From an uncultured bacterium (GTDB taxonomy: Bacteria; Planctomycetota; UBA8108; UBA1146), in NCBI GenBank assembly GCA_913056395.1, contig CAJXMG010000009.1, positions 28,973-92,972 on the forward strand: a DNA stretch of 64,000 nucleotides, read 5' to 3'. Of this stretch, positions 51,075 through 61,500 are shown in pieces. Within the stretch, counting starts at the first letter, position 1. Each line of letters opens with the position of its first letter. The translations under genes were made by a program, and so were the position numbers. The notes under the pieces are model-generated. The model ran no database searches. It was not told where the DNA came from and saw only the letters and a list, made by a program, of their open reading frames with translations.

Positions 51075-51488
51075 TCAGGCCTGATCTTCCGAATCTGCAG
51101 ATTCTGCCTGGTCCCGTGATTCCCTTTCACGGGCCGCCTCTTCGTCCGCTTCACGGGCGAGGCGAATCTTTTCTTCGATATCCTGGGTTTTCTGAAAACT
51201 GTCATCGAGGATGAATCTCAGAATGGGAGTTTCACGCAGGCGTACCCTGTTGCGCAGGAGAGATTGAATCTTCCCGCGTGCGGCTTCCAGACCTCTCAGG
51301 GAAGTGCGCTGTTCACCTTCGCTTCCAAGGATGGAAACAAAGACTTTGCACTCCTTCAGATCCTCCGTCGGTTCCGCGCCCAGGACAGAAACGAAACCGA
51401 TCCGGGGGTCCTTGAGCTCTCCCTGAAGAATCAGGGAGATCTCTTCCTTGATGAGGCTGGCCAGTCTTGCCTTGCGGATCGGTCTCAT
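51075..51488 (-). CDS. rbfA: Ribosome-binding factor A
   Basis: MRPIRKARLASLIKEEISLILQGELKDPRIGFVSVLG; adjacent to infB. Confidence 0.92.
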   Translation of the reverse strand: MRPIRKARLASLIKEEISLILQGELKDPRIGFVSVLGAEPTEDLKECKVFVSILGSEGEQRTSLRGLEAARGKIQSLLRNRVRLRETPILRFILDDSFQKTQDIEEKIRLAREADEEAARERESRDQAESADSEDQA

Positions 51489-51491
51489 CGC

Positions 51492-54356
51492 TTATCCTGA
51501 ACTCTTATTGGTCTCTCCCAGTTTTCGTGAAGTCTCGATGACCTTGTAACTCTCGATGAAGTCACCGACTTTGATGTCGTTGTAGCCTTTGACAACCAGA
51601 CCACACTCGAAACCTTCACGCACTTCTTTGGCATCGTCCTTGACCCTCTTCAGGGAGGCCAACTTGCCTTCGTGAACCATGACCCCATCTCGAATCAGGC
51701 GGATTTTGTCATCCCGTGTGATGATTCCATTGCGAACCATACAACCTGCGATGTTTCCAAGTTTGGAAGACTTGAACAGATGAAGAATCTCTGCGGATCC
51801 TTGCAGCTCTTCAGAAATATCGGGGCTGAGCATGCCTTCGAGGGCCTGCTTCATATCCTCGAGGATTTCGTAGATTACCGTGTAGGTGCGGATTTCAACG
51901 CCGTGACTATCGGCTTCCGATCGCGCCTTGTCCGAGGCTGAAACATGGAAACCGATGACGATGGCATTGGAAGCGTCTGCGAGAAGGATATCGGATTCGG
52001 AGATCTCACCGACTCCGCCCCGCAACACGCGGACGGCAACCTCATCCGTTTGCATTCCCGACAGTTCGCTTTTGAGAACGTCGAGGGTTCCTTTGACATC
52101 GGTTTTGACGATGACGTTGATTTCCTTTGTTTTGGCCTTGTCGATGGTGTCGAAGAGGCCTTCGAGTGTCACCTTTTGACGCTCGGCACGATCCGCCTTC
52201 GCTTTTGCTTCTTGACGCTCTTCCGCAATCTGTCTTGCCTTGGAAGCTGAATCGAGTGCGTAGAGTTTGTCGCCAGCCTCCGGCAAATCGTTGAGACCCG
52301 TGATCTCTACAGGAGTTGCCGGCGGAGCAGTTTCAAGAAGATGTCCGCTGGTAGACTTGAGGGTTCGGATCTTGCCGTGAGCAGGTCCACAGACAACGTT
52401 GTCACCCTGGTGAAGAGTGCCGTCCTGAACGAGGACAGTGATGACATTTCCTTCACCAGTGGAGGCTCTTGAATCGAGAACGGTGCCGATGGCTTTCTTT
52501 TCAGGGTTGGCTTTCAACTCGAGGATTTCCGACTCGAGGGAAAGGTGCTCGAGCAAGCCATCGACCCCTTCGCCAGTCATGGCGGAGACGGGAATCATCT
52601 CGGTTTCGCCACCCCAGTCACTGGGGGTCAGTCCCAGCTCAGCCAACTTGGCCTTGACCATGTCAATGTTGGCTCCCGGGCGATCCATCTTGTTGATGGC
52701 GACCACGATGGGAACCTCGGCGGCCTTGGCATGTTCGATGGCCTCTTCTGTCTGCGGCATGGGGCCGTCGTCGGCAGCCACGACCAGAACCACGACGTCG
52801 GTGACATTGGCACCGCGGGCACGCATGCTGGTGAAGGCTCGGTGACCGGGAGTATCGACAAAGACGACGTGGGCGTTGCCCTTGTCGACACGGTAAGCAC
52901 TCAAGTGCTGAGTGATTCCGCCCGATTCGGACTTGGTGATGGAACTCTCCCTAATCTTGTCGAGGAGAGTGGTCTTACCATGGTCGACGTGGCCCATCAT
53001 GGTGACCACGGGGGCACGCAAGATCAGATCGGATTCGGCGTCTTCGAAGCTCTCGATCTCATCGAGAGTCGTTTCGAAGGCCTTCGGCTCTTCGAGAATG
53101 ATCTCGCAATTGATCTCAACGGAAAGCGTGTCGACGATCTCCTGAGAAAGGGGAGAGTTGACGTTCGCAAGCATTCCGTGATTCATCAACTTTTTCAACA
53201 GTGCCGTCTGTTTGACTCCGAGGGCCAGGCTCAGATCCTTGATGCTGGCCGGTTCCTCGAGGGTGATCTGATCTGGAAGGTCTTCCGGAATCAGGTCCTG
53301 CTGAAGTCTGCGACGGGTGAAGTCTGATTCCTGATTGCGTGTGCGACCCTGCTGGCGTCCGCGACCTTTGCCTCCAGGTCCGCCACGACCCGGTCCGCCT
53401 CCACGCTTGGCTCCCGGTGGGCCTGCTGGATCGGCACCCGGGAACACCATGACTTTCTTTGCACCATGTGCCGAAGAAGGAGCGGCTGGACGGCTGGTAC
53501 CACCGGTGCGCGGGCCTCCTCGTCCCGGTCCGCCACCGGGTCGGTCTCTTCTCGGACCAGAGTCGGTTCTGCCCGCGGGGCGGGCAGGGGCCTTTGAACG
53601 AATGATCAGCGGCCGCCCCTTGCTCTTGCGGGGAGTGGGGGCCTTCGGATCAAGCGGTCTGGCAACGGGCATGACCGGAGTTTTTTGATCTCCGCTATTA
53701 CCACCGAAGCCAGGAGCCATGACGATTTTTCGTGGTTTCTTTTTGGGAGGCTCTGGCGCAACTTCAACTGCCGGTTCGATCGGAGATTCGGCGACAGTCT
53801 CTGCCTGAGATTCCGGTGTTTCGACCGACTCAGCTTCATCAGGAGTAGCAGGGTCTGAAACGGACTCTGCGACAGCCTCTGGCGCGGGTTCATCCGCAAC
53901 AGCAGGTTCTTCCCCAGGAGCGGATTCGACAGCAGGTTCCTCGACGGGTTCCTCTTCTGCCACCGGAGGCTCTTCGGCGATTCCGGCAACTTCTTCGACC
54001 GGTGCCTCTTCCTCCTGAGTTGCTTCGACGACGGGTTCAGCTTCGACAACTTCAGCCTGGGGCTCAAGAGTCTCTTCCGACTTCTCAATTGCTGGAGCTT
54101 CTTCCGGAGCTGCGACCGTCTCTTCTTCAACGGCAGTGGATTCCTCCACCGTCTCTTCCTGCGGTTCTGGTTCCGGTTCGGGTTCCGGTTCTGGCTCAGG
54201 TTCTGGAGCGAGGAAGATTCTGACGAGTTCGGCTTCGTCCTCCTTGATGGAAGACATGTGGCCTTTGACACGAACTCCCCGTCCTTCGAGGAATTCCATC
54301 ACCATCTTGCTCTCAAGACCAAGTTCCTTGGCCAGTGCGTGGATTCTCACGCCCAA
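51492..54356 (-). CDS. infB: Translation initiation factor IF-2
   Basis: [41 protein letters not shown]; long E/P/A- and G/R/P-rich N-terminal extension. Confidence 0.97.
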   Translation of the reverse strand: MGVRIHALAKELGLESKMVMEFLEGRGVRVKGHMSSIKEDEAELVRIFLAPEPEPEPEPEPEPEPQEETVEESTAVEEETVAAPEEAPAIEKSEETLEPQAEVVEAEPVVEATQEEEAPVEEVAGIAEEPPVAEEEPVEEPAVESAPGEEPAVADEPAPEAVAESVSDPATPDEAESVETPESQAETVAESPIEPAVEVAPEPPKKKPRKIVMAPGFGGNSGDQKTPVMPVARPLDPKAPTPRKSKGRPLIIRSKAPARPAGRTDSGPRRDRPGGGPGRGGPRTGGTSRPAAPSSAHGAKKVMVFPGADPAGPPGAKRGGGPGRGGPGGKGRGRQQGRTRNQESDFTRRRLQQDLIPEDLPDQITLEEPASIKDLSLALGVKQTALLKKLMNHGMLANVNSPLSQEIVDTLSVEINCEIILEEPKAFETTLDEIESFEDAESDLILRAPVVTMMGHVDHGKTTLLDKIRESSITKSESGGITQHLSAYRVDKGNAHVVFVDTPGHRAFTSMRARGANVTDVVVLVVAADDGPMPQTEEAIEHAKAAEVPIVVAINKMDRPGANIDMVKAKLAELGLTPSDWGGETEMIPVSAMTGEGVDGLLEHLSLESEILELKANPEKKAIGTVLDSRASTGEGNVITVLVQDGTLHQGDNVVCGPAHGKIRTLKSTSGHLLETAPPATPVEITGLNDLPEAGDKLYALDSASKARQIAEERQEAKAKADRAERQKVTLEGLFDTIDKAKTKEINVIVKTDVKGTLDVLKSELSGMQTDEVAVRVLRGGVGEISESDILLADASNAIVIGFHVSASDKARSEADSHGVEIRTYTVIYEILEDMKQALEGMLSPDISEELQGSAEILHLFKSSKLGNIAGCMVRNGIITRDDKIRLIRDGVMVHEGKLASLKRVKDDAKEVREGFECGLVVKGYNDIKVGDFIESYKVIETSRKLGETNKSSG

Positions 54357-54414
54357 CTTGGCGCCTCCCGGTTCTGTAGGTCAGACGAGTCTGACCCGAG
54401 CTGCCTAAGGGTAT

Positions 54415-55740
54415 CTACTCCTCCTCGGAGTCGACACTTTCCATGATTTCCTGGATCTTTTCGATGATCAAACGTGCTGACAGTTCATCGAGTCCCTCGA
54501 TGGCTGACAAACCTTCCACCCCTGCCTCCAAGAGTGCTTCGGTGGAATCAATCTCTGCTTCAATCAATCGATCTGCGATCTCCTCGGTCACACCGGGAAG
54601 ATCCTCAAGACCCATCACCACCGTGCCCTCTTCGTATTCTTCAACCTCGGCGACTTCTGCCACAGGTTGTTCGAAGAGTTGGTCGAGGGGATTCTCAGAA
54701 GCCGCGCTTCCGGACTCTCCTTCAGACACTTTGGCAAGGCGGTCACCAAACATTTCGTCTGCGCGCTGATCGGCACCCTGTTCACGAAGAGTCTGCAGTT
54801 CCTCGTTGGTGATCGGGCATATGTTGAGCTCCCAGCCGGTCAACTTCGAGGCCAGGCGAACATTTTGTCCCCGTCGGCCAATGGCCAAGGATTGCTGGTC
54901 TTCTGTGACGTAGACATTGGCGGTCATCTCATCGTAGTCGAGTTCGAGTGAGGCGATCTCTGCAGGTTTCAACGCCTCCTGTATCAGCACGTCGATGGAT
55001 TCGTTCCAACGAACCACGTCGATTTTTTCGCCATTGAGTTCGTCGGTCACGTTTCGGATCCGCGAACCTTTGATGCCGATGCAGGCACCGACACAATCGA
55101 CATTGGCATCTAGTGTTGCCACCGCGATTTTGGTGCGGTTTCCGGCCTCTCTGGCCACCGCCTTGATTTCGACCACGAAATCGGAGACTTCCGGGATTTC
55201 CTGTTCGAAGAGGCGTCGGACGAGTGCTTCGTCCCCACGGCTCACAAGGAGCTGTACGCGAGTGGCCTGAAGATTGACCTCTTTGAGGACAACTTTGATG
55301 CGATCACCTTCATTCCAGTTTTCGAGGCTGGATTGCTCACTGCGGGGCATGAACCCTTCTGCACGGGTTCCGAGGGTGATGATCATTCCGCCGCCTTTGC
55401 GACTGGCGACGGTTCCATTGAAGATTTCTCCAACACGGTCGATGTACTCGCGGTAGATCACTTCGCGTTCCGCTTCGCGGATTTTCTGGAACAGGACCTG
55501 CTTTCCGGTACCCGCTGCAATACGGCCCAGAGCTTCGCGGGGATCGAAATCGACACCATCCTTGTGAGCCCGGATTCCACCGGACTCGCGGTCGATGATG
55601 ACCTCGATGCCCTCTTCCTGATCGAATCTTTTCTGGGCAGCCGAGACGAGTGCCATCTCGATTCCCGTGAAGATCACTTCCTTGTCGACTTGTCGATCAC
55701 GATGAATCGTGTCAACAAAGCGCAGGATCTCTTCGCTCAC
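54415..55740 (-). CDS. nusA: Transcription termination/antitermination factor NusA
   Basis: S1/KH regions: GTVASRKGGGMIITLGTRAEGFMPRSEQ, DCVGACIGIKGSRIRNVTDELNGEKIDVVRW, GRRGQNVRLASKLTGWELNI. GTG start at 55740 preferred. Confidence 0.94.
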   Translation of the reverse strand: MSEEILRFVDTIHRDRQVDKEVIFTGIEMALVSAAQKRFDQEEGIEVIIDRESGGIRAHKDGVDFDPREALGRIAAGTGKQVLFQKIREAEREVIYREYIDRVGEIFNGTVASRKGGGMIITLGTRAEGFMPRSEQSSLENWNEGDRIKVVLKEVNLQATRVQLLVSRGDEALVRRLFEQEIPEVSDFVVEIKAVAREAGNRTKIAVATLDANVDCVGACIGIKGSRIRNVTDELNGEKIDVVRWNESIDVLIQEALKPAEIASLELDYDEMTANVYVTEDQQSLAIGRRGQNVRLASKLTGWELNICPITNEELQTLREQGADQRADEMFGDRLAKVSEGESGSAASENPLDQLFEQPVAEVAEVEEYEEGTVVMGLEDLPGVTEEIADRLIEAEIDSTEALLEAGVEGLSAIEGLDELSARLIIEKIQEIMESVDSEEE

Positions 55741-55798
55741 GTTCGTCTCCCATTCTTGCGGGGTGACTGTGTCAAACCCGCATTGCCGGATTGACCGG

Positions 55799-55830
55799 CT
55801 TGCGTTCAAACAAACTTGCGTTCAAACAAA
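55799..55830. repeat. 16-bp tandem duplication (cttgcgttcaaacaaa x2) upstream of nusA
   Basis: Two exact adjacent copies, 55799-55814 and 55815-55830. Confidence 0.9.
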
Positions 55831-55834
55831 AGTG

Positions 55835-56086
55835 AGCGGTGAAGCCAGTCCAGACCCTTTCTCACCGCTGTAACACAGCTCCGAAGCACCAACCTGTCGG
55901 GGAGGGGGATCGGTGGGCAGATCATCAGGTCTGGAACCTGATTTCCTGCAGGGGGGCCAGAAGCCCTCCGCGATCCCCGTCCGGCCAGGATAGGCCGTAT
56001 GAACCGGAATCAATTCCGATCCTGAACCGTTGGACCCACGGTTCCGGAGACGTCATCCTTGCCCTGGTCTCCGTATCCAGATGACG
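55835..56086. other. Candidate structured-RNA region (orientation unresolved)
   Basis: Many perfect short inverted repeats, listed in findings; no convincing ORF. Confidence 0.4.
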
Positions 56087-56278
56087 GCGATGGCCCAAGG
56101 ACATCCAGCCAGTGGCATCCAGCCAGGGCCTCCCGTCAAAGAAAACGGTGTGCGATCAGGAAAGCACGACTCCCTGCCCCGTTTCCGGAGCAGAAGTCTG
56201 AATCGTAGGACAGTCGATGGGTGCTGTCAATGAAACCGGACCCCGCTAAAAGCACAGAAACGAGGCCATAAGTTCAAT

Positions 56279-57133
56279 ATGGGAAAGTCTTTGGACCCTG
56301 CGATCGCACTCTTCGCCAAATTGCCGATCCCGGGAGGGGTCAAAACCCGTCTTCAACCTTTCGTGGGCAAGGCGGGAGCGGCCCGTCTTGCGGCTTCGAT
56401 GATCGTCGATCGTCTGAAAATGATCGACGAACTGAAGGATGACGCCGGGCATCAGAAACTTCTCTGTGGAGATCAGCCGGAGGTTAATCCCTTCCTTCCC
56501 TATCTCGCCCAGGCATTGGGAAAGTCAAATTGGAGAGGGCGTATCAAATCCAGACAGGGCGATCTGGGGGCGCGTGGTTGGAATTATCGGAATCAGGGAG
56601 CTGGGGGGTTGGGGCAGCGGATTTTTCGTGTTCTTCAGGCTTATCGTCATGGAGGCTGCATCGTCCTCGGCACCGATTCGGTGGCCCAGAATCTCGAAGC
56701 CCTGAAAATTGCCCTGAAAATTGTGGGGGAGGGTCGGTCGGTGATTCAACCCGCAAAGGATGGGGGCTTCACGCTATTGGGACTGCCCGCTGGCGATCCT
56801 GCGAAGGGTTGGAATCCTCTCGAAGCGGTTCTGAGTGCTGACGGGACCGGAGGTTTGTCTTCGTCGGCGATCTTCTGGGATGCTGTCTCAGAGGCCCTGA
56901 CAAAATCGGGCTGGCCACCGCAGGTTCTCGAAGAGGAGGTCGACGTCGATGAGTGGTCTGATGTCGAATCTCTCATCGAAAGTTTCGCTGAATCGCCGGG
57001 CAGAGTGGCCTTCATGAGCCAATTCTTGCAAGAACTGTCATTTATCCCCAAAGATGTCTGGAGAGTTTCAGGCGATTTGCCGATATTGACAGCAGGGGAG
57101 GCTGCGCCCACAGTCCCCGCCGAAAAGGAGTGA
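56279..57133 (+). CDS. DUF2064/TIGR04282-type glycosyltransferase-like protein
   Basis: IALFAKLPIPGGVKTRLQPFVGKAGAARLAASMI, GQRIFRVLQ, CIVLGTDSV, VIQPAKDGGFTLLGL. Confidence 0.8.
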   Translation: MGKSLDPAIALFAKLPIPGGVKTRLQPFVGKAGAARLAASMIVDRLKMIDELKDDAGHQKLLCGDQPEVNPFLPYLAQALGKSNWRGRIKSRQGDLGARGWNYRNQGAGGLGQRIFRVLQAYRHGGCIVLGTDSVAQNLEALKIALKIVGEGRSVIQPAKDGGFTLLGLPAGDPAKGWNPLEAVLSADGTGGLSSSAIFWDAVSEALTKSGWPPQVLEEEVDVDEWSDVESLIESFAESPGRVAFMSQFLQELSFIPKDVWRVSGDLPILTAGEAAPTVPAEKE

Positions 57134-57142
57134 GACAGCACC

Positions 57143-57649
57143 ATGTTGTGCGAGAAGTGCCAGCAAAATGAGGTCACTGTCCACCTCACCGATATCGTCA
57201 ATAACACCAAACGTGAATATCACCTCTGCAGGGATTGTGCTCGTTCCCATGGAGTTTCCATCAAGGCGACCCTGGAGAACTTCAAAAATTTGACGATTCC
57301 CGAGTTCTATTCCCCTCCGGAAGCAGCAGAAGAACAGTCGACCGTTTCCGCTACCTCGCAGGATTGCCCCGATTGTGGAATGACCTACGCCCGCTTTCGC
57401 AAGGAGGGCAAGTTCGGTTGCTCCAGAGATTACGATCTTTTTTCCGACTCCCTGGATGACCTGTTTGGAAAGATCCAGCCCTCTTGCCAACACAAGGGAA
57501 GGGTTCCTGCCCGTTTTCATGGTGCCATGGCCCAGACTCTCGAGATCGAGCGGCTTCGCCAGGAGATGGAACAGGCTGCCATCGATGAAGATTACGAAAA
57601 GGCTGCGGCCCTCAAAAGCCAGCTCAAGTCTCTGGAGCAGGGCTCATGA
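57143..57649 (+). CDS. mcsA: McsA-like protein with CxxC motifs and UVR domain
   Basis: MLCEKCQQNEVTVHLTDIVNNTKREYHLCRDCA, CPDCGMTYARFRKEGKFGCSRDY, UVR RLRQEMEQAAIDEDYEKAAALKSQLKSLE. Confidence 0.88.
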   Translation: MLCEKCQQNEVTVHLTDIVNNTKREYHLCRDCARSHGVSIKATLENFKNLTIPEFYSPPEAAEEQSTVSATSQDCPDCGMTYARFRKEGKFGCSRDYDLFSDSLDDLFGKIQPSCQHKGRVPARFHGAMAQTLEIERLRQEMEQAAIDEDYEKAAALKSQLKSLEQGS

Positions 57650-58704
57650 TCTTTGAAGGTTTCAAAAGTGAAGTGGGAGAGTGGCTTCAGGGGACAGGCC
57701 CCGACTCGGACCTGGTGATCTCGAGCAGGGTTCGCCTGGCCCGAAATCTCGCCAACTCACCCTTCACCTCCGTTGCAGATGAAGACCAGTCGCGCAAGGT
57801 TGCCGATCGTATTGCCGTTGCTCTGGATCGACTGGGAAGTGGTTTGCCGTTGCAGGTACACCCGTTGGAAAACCGGCCGGTCGTCGAGCGGCAGGTTCTG
57901 GTTGAACGTCATCTGGTCAGTCATGAGTTGGCCACTGGCGAAGGGCCAAGGCTTGTCGGCTTTGACGAAACCGAATCATTTTCTGTCATGGGTAATGAAG
58001 AGGACCACCTGCGCTTGCAGGTGATGAAATCGGGCAACCAGCTGGACCAGGCATGGGAGCAGATGTGCCCGCTCGAGCGAGCCCTGGAGGAGGAGCTCCA
58101 GTTTGCCTTCCACAGTAAGTATGGCTATCTGACCGCTTGCCCGACCAATGTGGGAACCGGGTTGCGAGCGTCTGTCATGTTGCACCTTCCTGCCTTGGTG
58201 ATCACCGGCCAGATCGAACAGGTCACCAGTGCGGCGACCAAGATACATCTGGCAGTCAGAGGTCTCTTTGGAGAAGGTACTGAAGCCCAGGGAGATTTCT
58301 TTCAGATTTCAAACCAGAGGACTCTCGGCCTGACTGAAGAACAGATCCTCGACAACATCGCTTCTGTCTTGCCCAGAATTATTGAGTACGAGCGCAAGCT
58401 TCGGGAAGAGTTGCTCGAGCGCAGGCGCGAACGGATCGAGGATCGCATCGGCAGGGCTTATGGAATCCTGTCACACGCCCATGTGATGACGAGCAAGGAG
58501 GCTCTCGAGCATCTTTCCCTTGTTCGCCTCGGGGTGACCATGGGGCTTCTCGACGAAGTCAGTATGACTCAGGTCAATCGCATGTTCCTGCACAGTCAAC
58601 CTGGGCACCTTCAGTGCCTGCAGGGTGAACCTCTGTCTTCGGACGACAGGGATCGCAAACGGGCGGATCTCCTGCGTGGTATTCTGGGCGATTCCGCCGG
58701 ATAA
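57646..58704 (+). CDS. mcsB: Protein-arginine kinase McsB
   Basis: VISSRVRLARNLANSPF, YLTACPTNVGTGLRASVMLHLPAL (phosphagen-kinase Cys loop), RDRKRA near the C-terminus. Confidence 0.93.
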   Translation: MIFEGFKSEVGEWLQGTGPDSDLVISSRVRLARNLANSPFTSVADEDQSRKVADRIAVALDRLGSGLPLQVHPLENRPVVERQVLVERHLVSHELATGEGPRLVGFDETESFSVMGNEEDHLRLQVMKSGNQLDQAWEQMCPLERALEEELQFAFHSKYGYLTACPTNVGTGLRASVMLHLPALVITGQIEQVTSAATKIHLAVRGLFGEGTEAQGDFFQISNQRTLGLTEEQILDNIASVLPRIIEYERKLREELLERRRERIEDRIGRAYGILSHAHVMTSKEALEHLSLVRLGVTMGLLDEVSMTQVNRMFLHSQPGHLQCLQGEPLSSDDRDRKRADLLRGILGDSAG

Positions 58705-58995
58705 GGATTCTCGTCTTCTTCAACATTTTGCCGATTCTTCGGTTATCATGACTCGGGGATGGTATTCCATGGGGGAAGGGTGACGAATCGATCGGTTATG
58801 GGAACCGATTGGCCCTCATGATCGTCATCCCTCAGGACAATTCACAACAGGAAACTTCACCCAAGAGCAACCTGACGTGGATTCATGACTTTGTCAGTTT
58901 TTCGCGGCTGAAGCGTAAAGACGGATGAGGCTTGCTACCTGATTGGCCGGATTCCCTCCGGGGAAACCGAACTCCGAAACGGTGAGGAAAGAAAC

Positions 58996-61494
58996 ATGTT
59001 TGACCGATTTACTGATCGTGCCCGGAAAGTGATGGCTCTGGCCCGCAAAGAGGCCCAAAGGTTCAGCCACGACTTCATCGGCACTGAACACATCCTTCTG
59101 GGGCTAGTGCAGGAAGGCAGCGGAGTCGCCGCAAATGTCTTCAAAAACCTGGACGTGGACTCCGGCAAAATCCGTGCAGAGATTGAGCGTCAGGTTCAGA
59201 CCGGCCATGCCATGGTGCAAATGGGACAATTGCCTTTCACTCCCAGAGCCAAGCGGGTTCTTGAGCTTTGTCAGGAGGCCGCGAAGGAATTGCGTCACAA
59301 CTACATCGGAACCGAACACCTGCTTCTTGGATTGATCCGCGAAGAACAGGGCGTTGCTGCGACAGTGCTCAAGGATCTGGGTCTGGTTCTGGAAGACGTC
59401 AGGGCGGAAGTTCTCGAGATTCTGGGGGCGGACGTCAACGACGGCGACATGGAAGATATCGAGCCCGAATCCAAACCGATCGGACAGAAGTCGAGAAACT
59501 CCAAGACTCCTGCCCTCGACTCCTTTGGTCGGGACTTGACCGAAATGGCACGATCTTCTTCCCTCGACCCGGTGATTGGCCGCGCCGATGAGATTGAGCG
59601 GGTGATGCAGGTTCTCGCTCGCAGAACCAAAAACAATCCGGTGCTTCTGGGTGAACCCGGCGTCGGAAAAAGTGCCATCGTCGAGGGGCTGGCCCAGGAA
59701 ATCATCTCCGGGGACGTGCCAGAGATTTTACGCAGTCGCAGAATCGTGGTTCTTGATCTGGCCCTCATGGTGGCCGGCACCAAGTACCGCGGTCAGTTTG
59801 AGGAACGCATCAAGGCAGTGATGACGGAAGTCAGTCGCGTCAAGAATGTGATCCTTTTCATCGACGAGTTGCACACGCTGGTCGGTGCCGGTGGTGCGGA
59901 GGGGGCGATCGATGCCTCCAATGTACTCAAGCCTGCGCTCTCCCGTGGGGAGATCCAGTGCATCGGCGCGACGACCCTCGACGAATACCGCAAGCACATC
60001 GAAAAGGATGGTGCTCTGGAGCGAAGATTCCAGAGTGTCATCGTCAATCCTCCAACCCGGGATGAGTCTGTTGAGATTCTCAAGGGGTTGAGAGACAAGT
60101 ACGAAGCCCATCACCGGGTGGAGTACACCGATGAAGCTTTGGAATCTGCAGTCGACATGGCGGTTCGCTATATCAATGGTCGCTTCCTTCCCGACAAGGC
60201 CATCGATGTCATCGACGAAGCCGGATCCAGGGTTCGACTCAAGCAGTCGACGCGTCCACCCGATCTGAAGGAACTGGAAGAAGAGATCAGGGAGTTGGAT
60301 CGAGAGAAAGAAGCCGCTGTCGCTCAACAGGATTTCGAGCGTGCCGCCAATCTCCGGGACAAGGCCAGTCGACTGAAAAAACAAAAGGAAGAAGAACTCG
60401 CCAGCTGGAAGCAGAAGGCGGATGAAACTTGTGGAATCGTTGACGATGACGTCATCGCCGATACCGTCGCCAAAATGACCGGGATTCCCCTGACCCGCAT
60501 CGACAGTGGTGAGGCCACACGATTGCTGCAAATGGAAGACGAGCTTCACGACTCGGTGATCTCCCAGCATGCTGCCATCGAACGCATCAGTCGTGCTGTG
60601 CGTCGTAGCCGCAGTGGTTTGAAGGATCCCCGCAGGCCAGTGGGTTCATTCCTCTTCCTGGGGCCGACCGGGGTCGGAAAAACGCTGTTGGCCAAGAGTC
60701 TGGCCAAGTTCCTTTTCGGTGAAGAGGACGCCCTGATTCAGGTCGACATGTCCGAGTTCATGGAGAAGCACAATGTCTCCCGGTTGGTGGGAGCACCTCC
60801 TGGTTACGTCGGCTACGAAGAGGGTGGACAGTTGACGGAGAAGATTCGCCGCCGCCCTTACTCGGTGGTTCTCCTCGACGAGGTCGAGAAAGCCCACTCG
60901 GATGTCTTCAACATGCTGTTGCAGGTGATGGAAGAAGGCCATGTCACGGACTCATTCGGTCGTGTGATCGATTTCCGAAATGTGGTACTGATCATGACCT
61001 CAAACATCGGTGCGGATCTGATCAAGAACCAGAGTTCCCTCGGTTTCCGCAACACTGAGGGTGGTCGCAACGCTGAGCAGATGAGCAAGGAAGTGATGGG
61101 GGAAGTTGAAAAGTTCTTCCGCCCGGAGTTCCTGAACCGCCTCGACGATACCGTCTTCTTCGAGCCGCTGACGCGGGATGATCTCGACGAGATCATCGAT
61201 ATCGAAATGAAGCAGGTGAAAGAGCGACTTCGTGAACAGGGAATCGAATTGCACCTTCCTGAGGCAGCAAAAGATTTCCTGATCGATGAAGGCTACAACC
61301 CCGATTTCGGGGCTCGACCGTTGCGTCGTTCGATTCAGAAGTACGTCGAGGATCCTCTCTCTGAAGAGTTGTTGAGAGGCGAAGTCAAGCAGGGCACGGT
61401 GCTCGAAGCGGAGGTGTTTGAAAGCATGCTTCGATTCAAGGCTGTACCCTCTGACACTCCCCGGGAAGCGGACGCTCCGACCGCCGCTCCCTGA
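58996..61494 (+). CDS. clpC: ATP-dependent Clp protease ATP-binding subunit ClpC
   Basis: [37 protein letters not shown], two AAA modules ([30 protein letters not shown]), central UVR-like motif. Confidence 0.97.
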   Translation: MFDRFTDRARKVMALARKEAQRFSHDFIGTEHILLGLVQEGSGVAANVFKNLDVDSGKIRAEIERQVQTGHAMVQMGQLPFTPRAKRVLELCQEAAKELRHNYIGTEHLLLGLIREEQGVAATVLKDLGLVLEDVRAEVLEILGADVNDGDMEDIEPESKPIGQKSRNSKTPALDSFGRDLTEMARSSSLDPVIGRADEIERVMQVLARRTKNNPVLLGEPGVGKSAIVEGLAQEIISGDVPEILRSRRIVVLDLALMVAGTKYRGQFEERIKAVMTEVSRVKNVILFIDELHTLVGAGGAEGAIDASNVLKPALSRGEIQCIGATTLDEYRKHIEKDGALERRFQSVIVNPPTRDESVEILKGLRDKYEAHHRVEYTDEALESAVDMAVRYINGRFLPDKAIDVIDEAGSRVRLKQSTRPPDLKELEEEIRELDREKEAAVAQQDFERAANLRDKASRLKKQKEEELASWKQKADETCGIVDDDVIADTVAKMTGIPLTRIDSGEATRLLQMEDELHDSVISQHAAIERISRAVRRSRSGLKDPRRPVGSFLFLGPTGVGKTLLAKSLAKFLFGEEDALIQVDMSEFMEKHNVSRLVGAPPGYVGYEEGGQLTEKIRRRPYSVVLLDEVEKAHSDVFNMLLQVMEEGHVTDSFGRVIDFRNVVLIMTSNIGADLIKNQSSLGFRNTEGGRNAEQMSKEVMGEVEKFFRPEFLNRLDDTVFFEPLTRDDLDEIIDIEMKQVKERLREQGIELHLPEAAKDFLIDEGYNPDFGARPLRRSIQKYVEDPLSEELLRGEVKQGTVLEAEVFESMLRFKAVPSDTPREADAPTAAP

Positions 61495-61500
61495 AGAGCA

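Noticed and set aside
56050-56130. Cobalamin riboswitch-like fragments (gccactgg, ggagacc on the minus strand)
   Set aside because: The order and the core conserved boxes of the cobalamin riboswitch are not met, and neither flanking gene is B12-related.
58704-58996. CIRCE or CtsR operator before clpC
   Set aside because: No TTAGCACTC-N9-GAGTGCTAA and no convincing GGTCAAA direct repeats.
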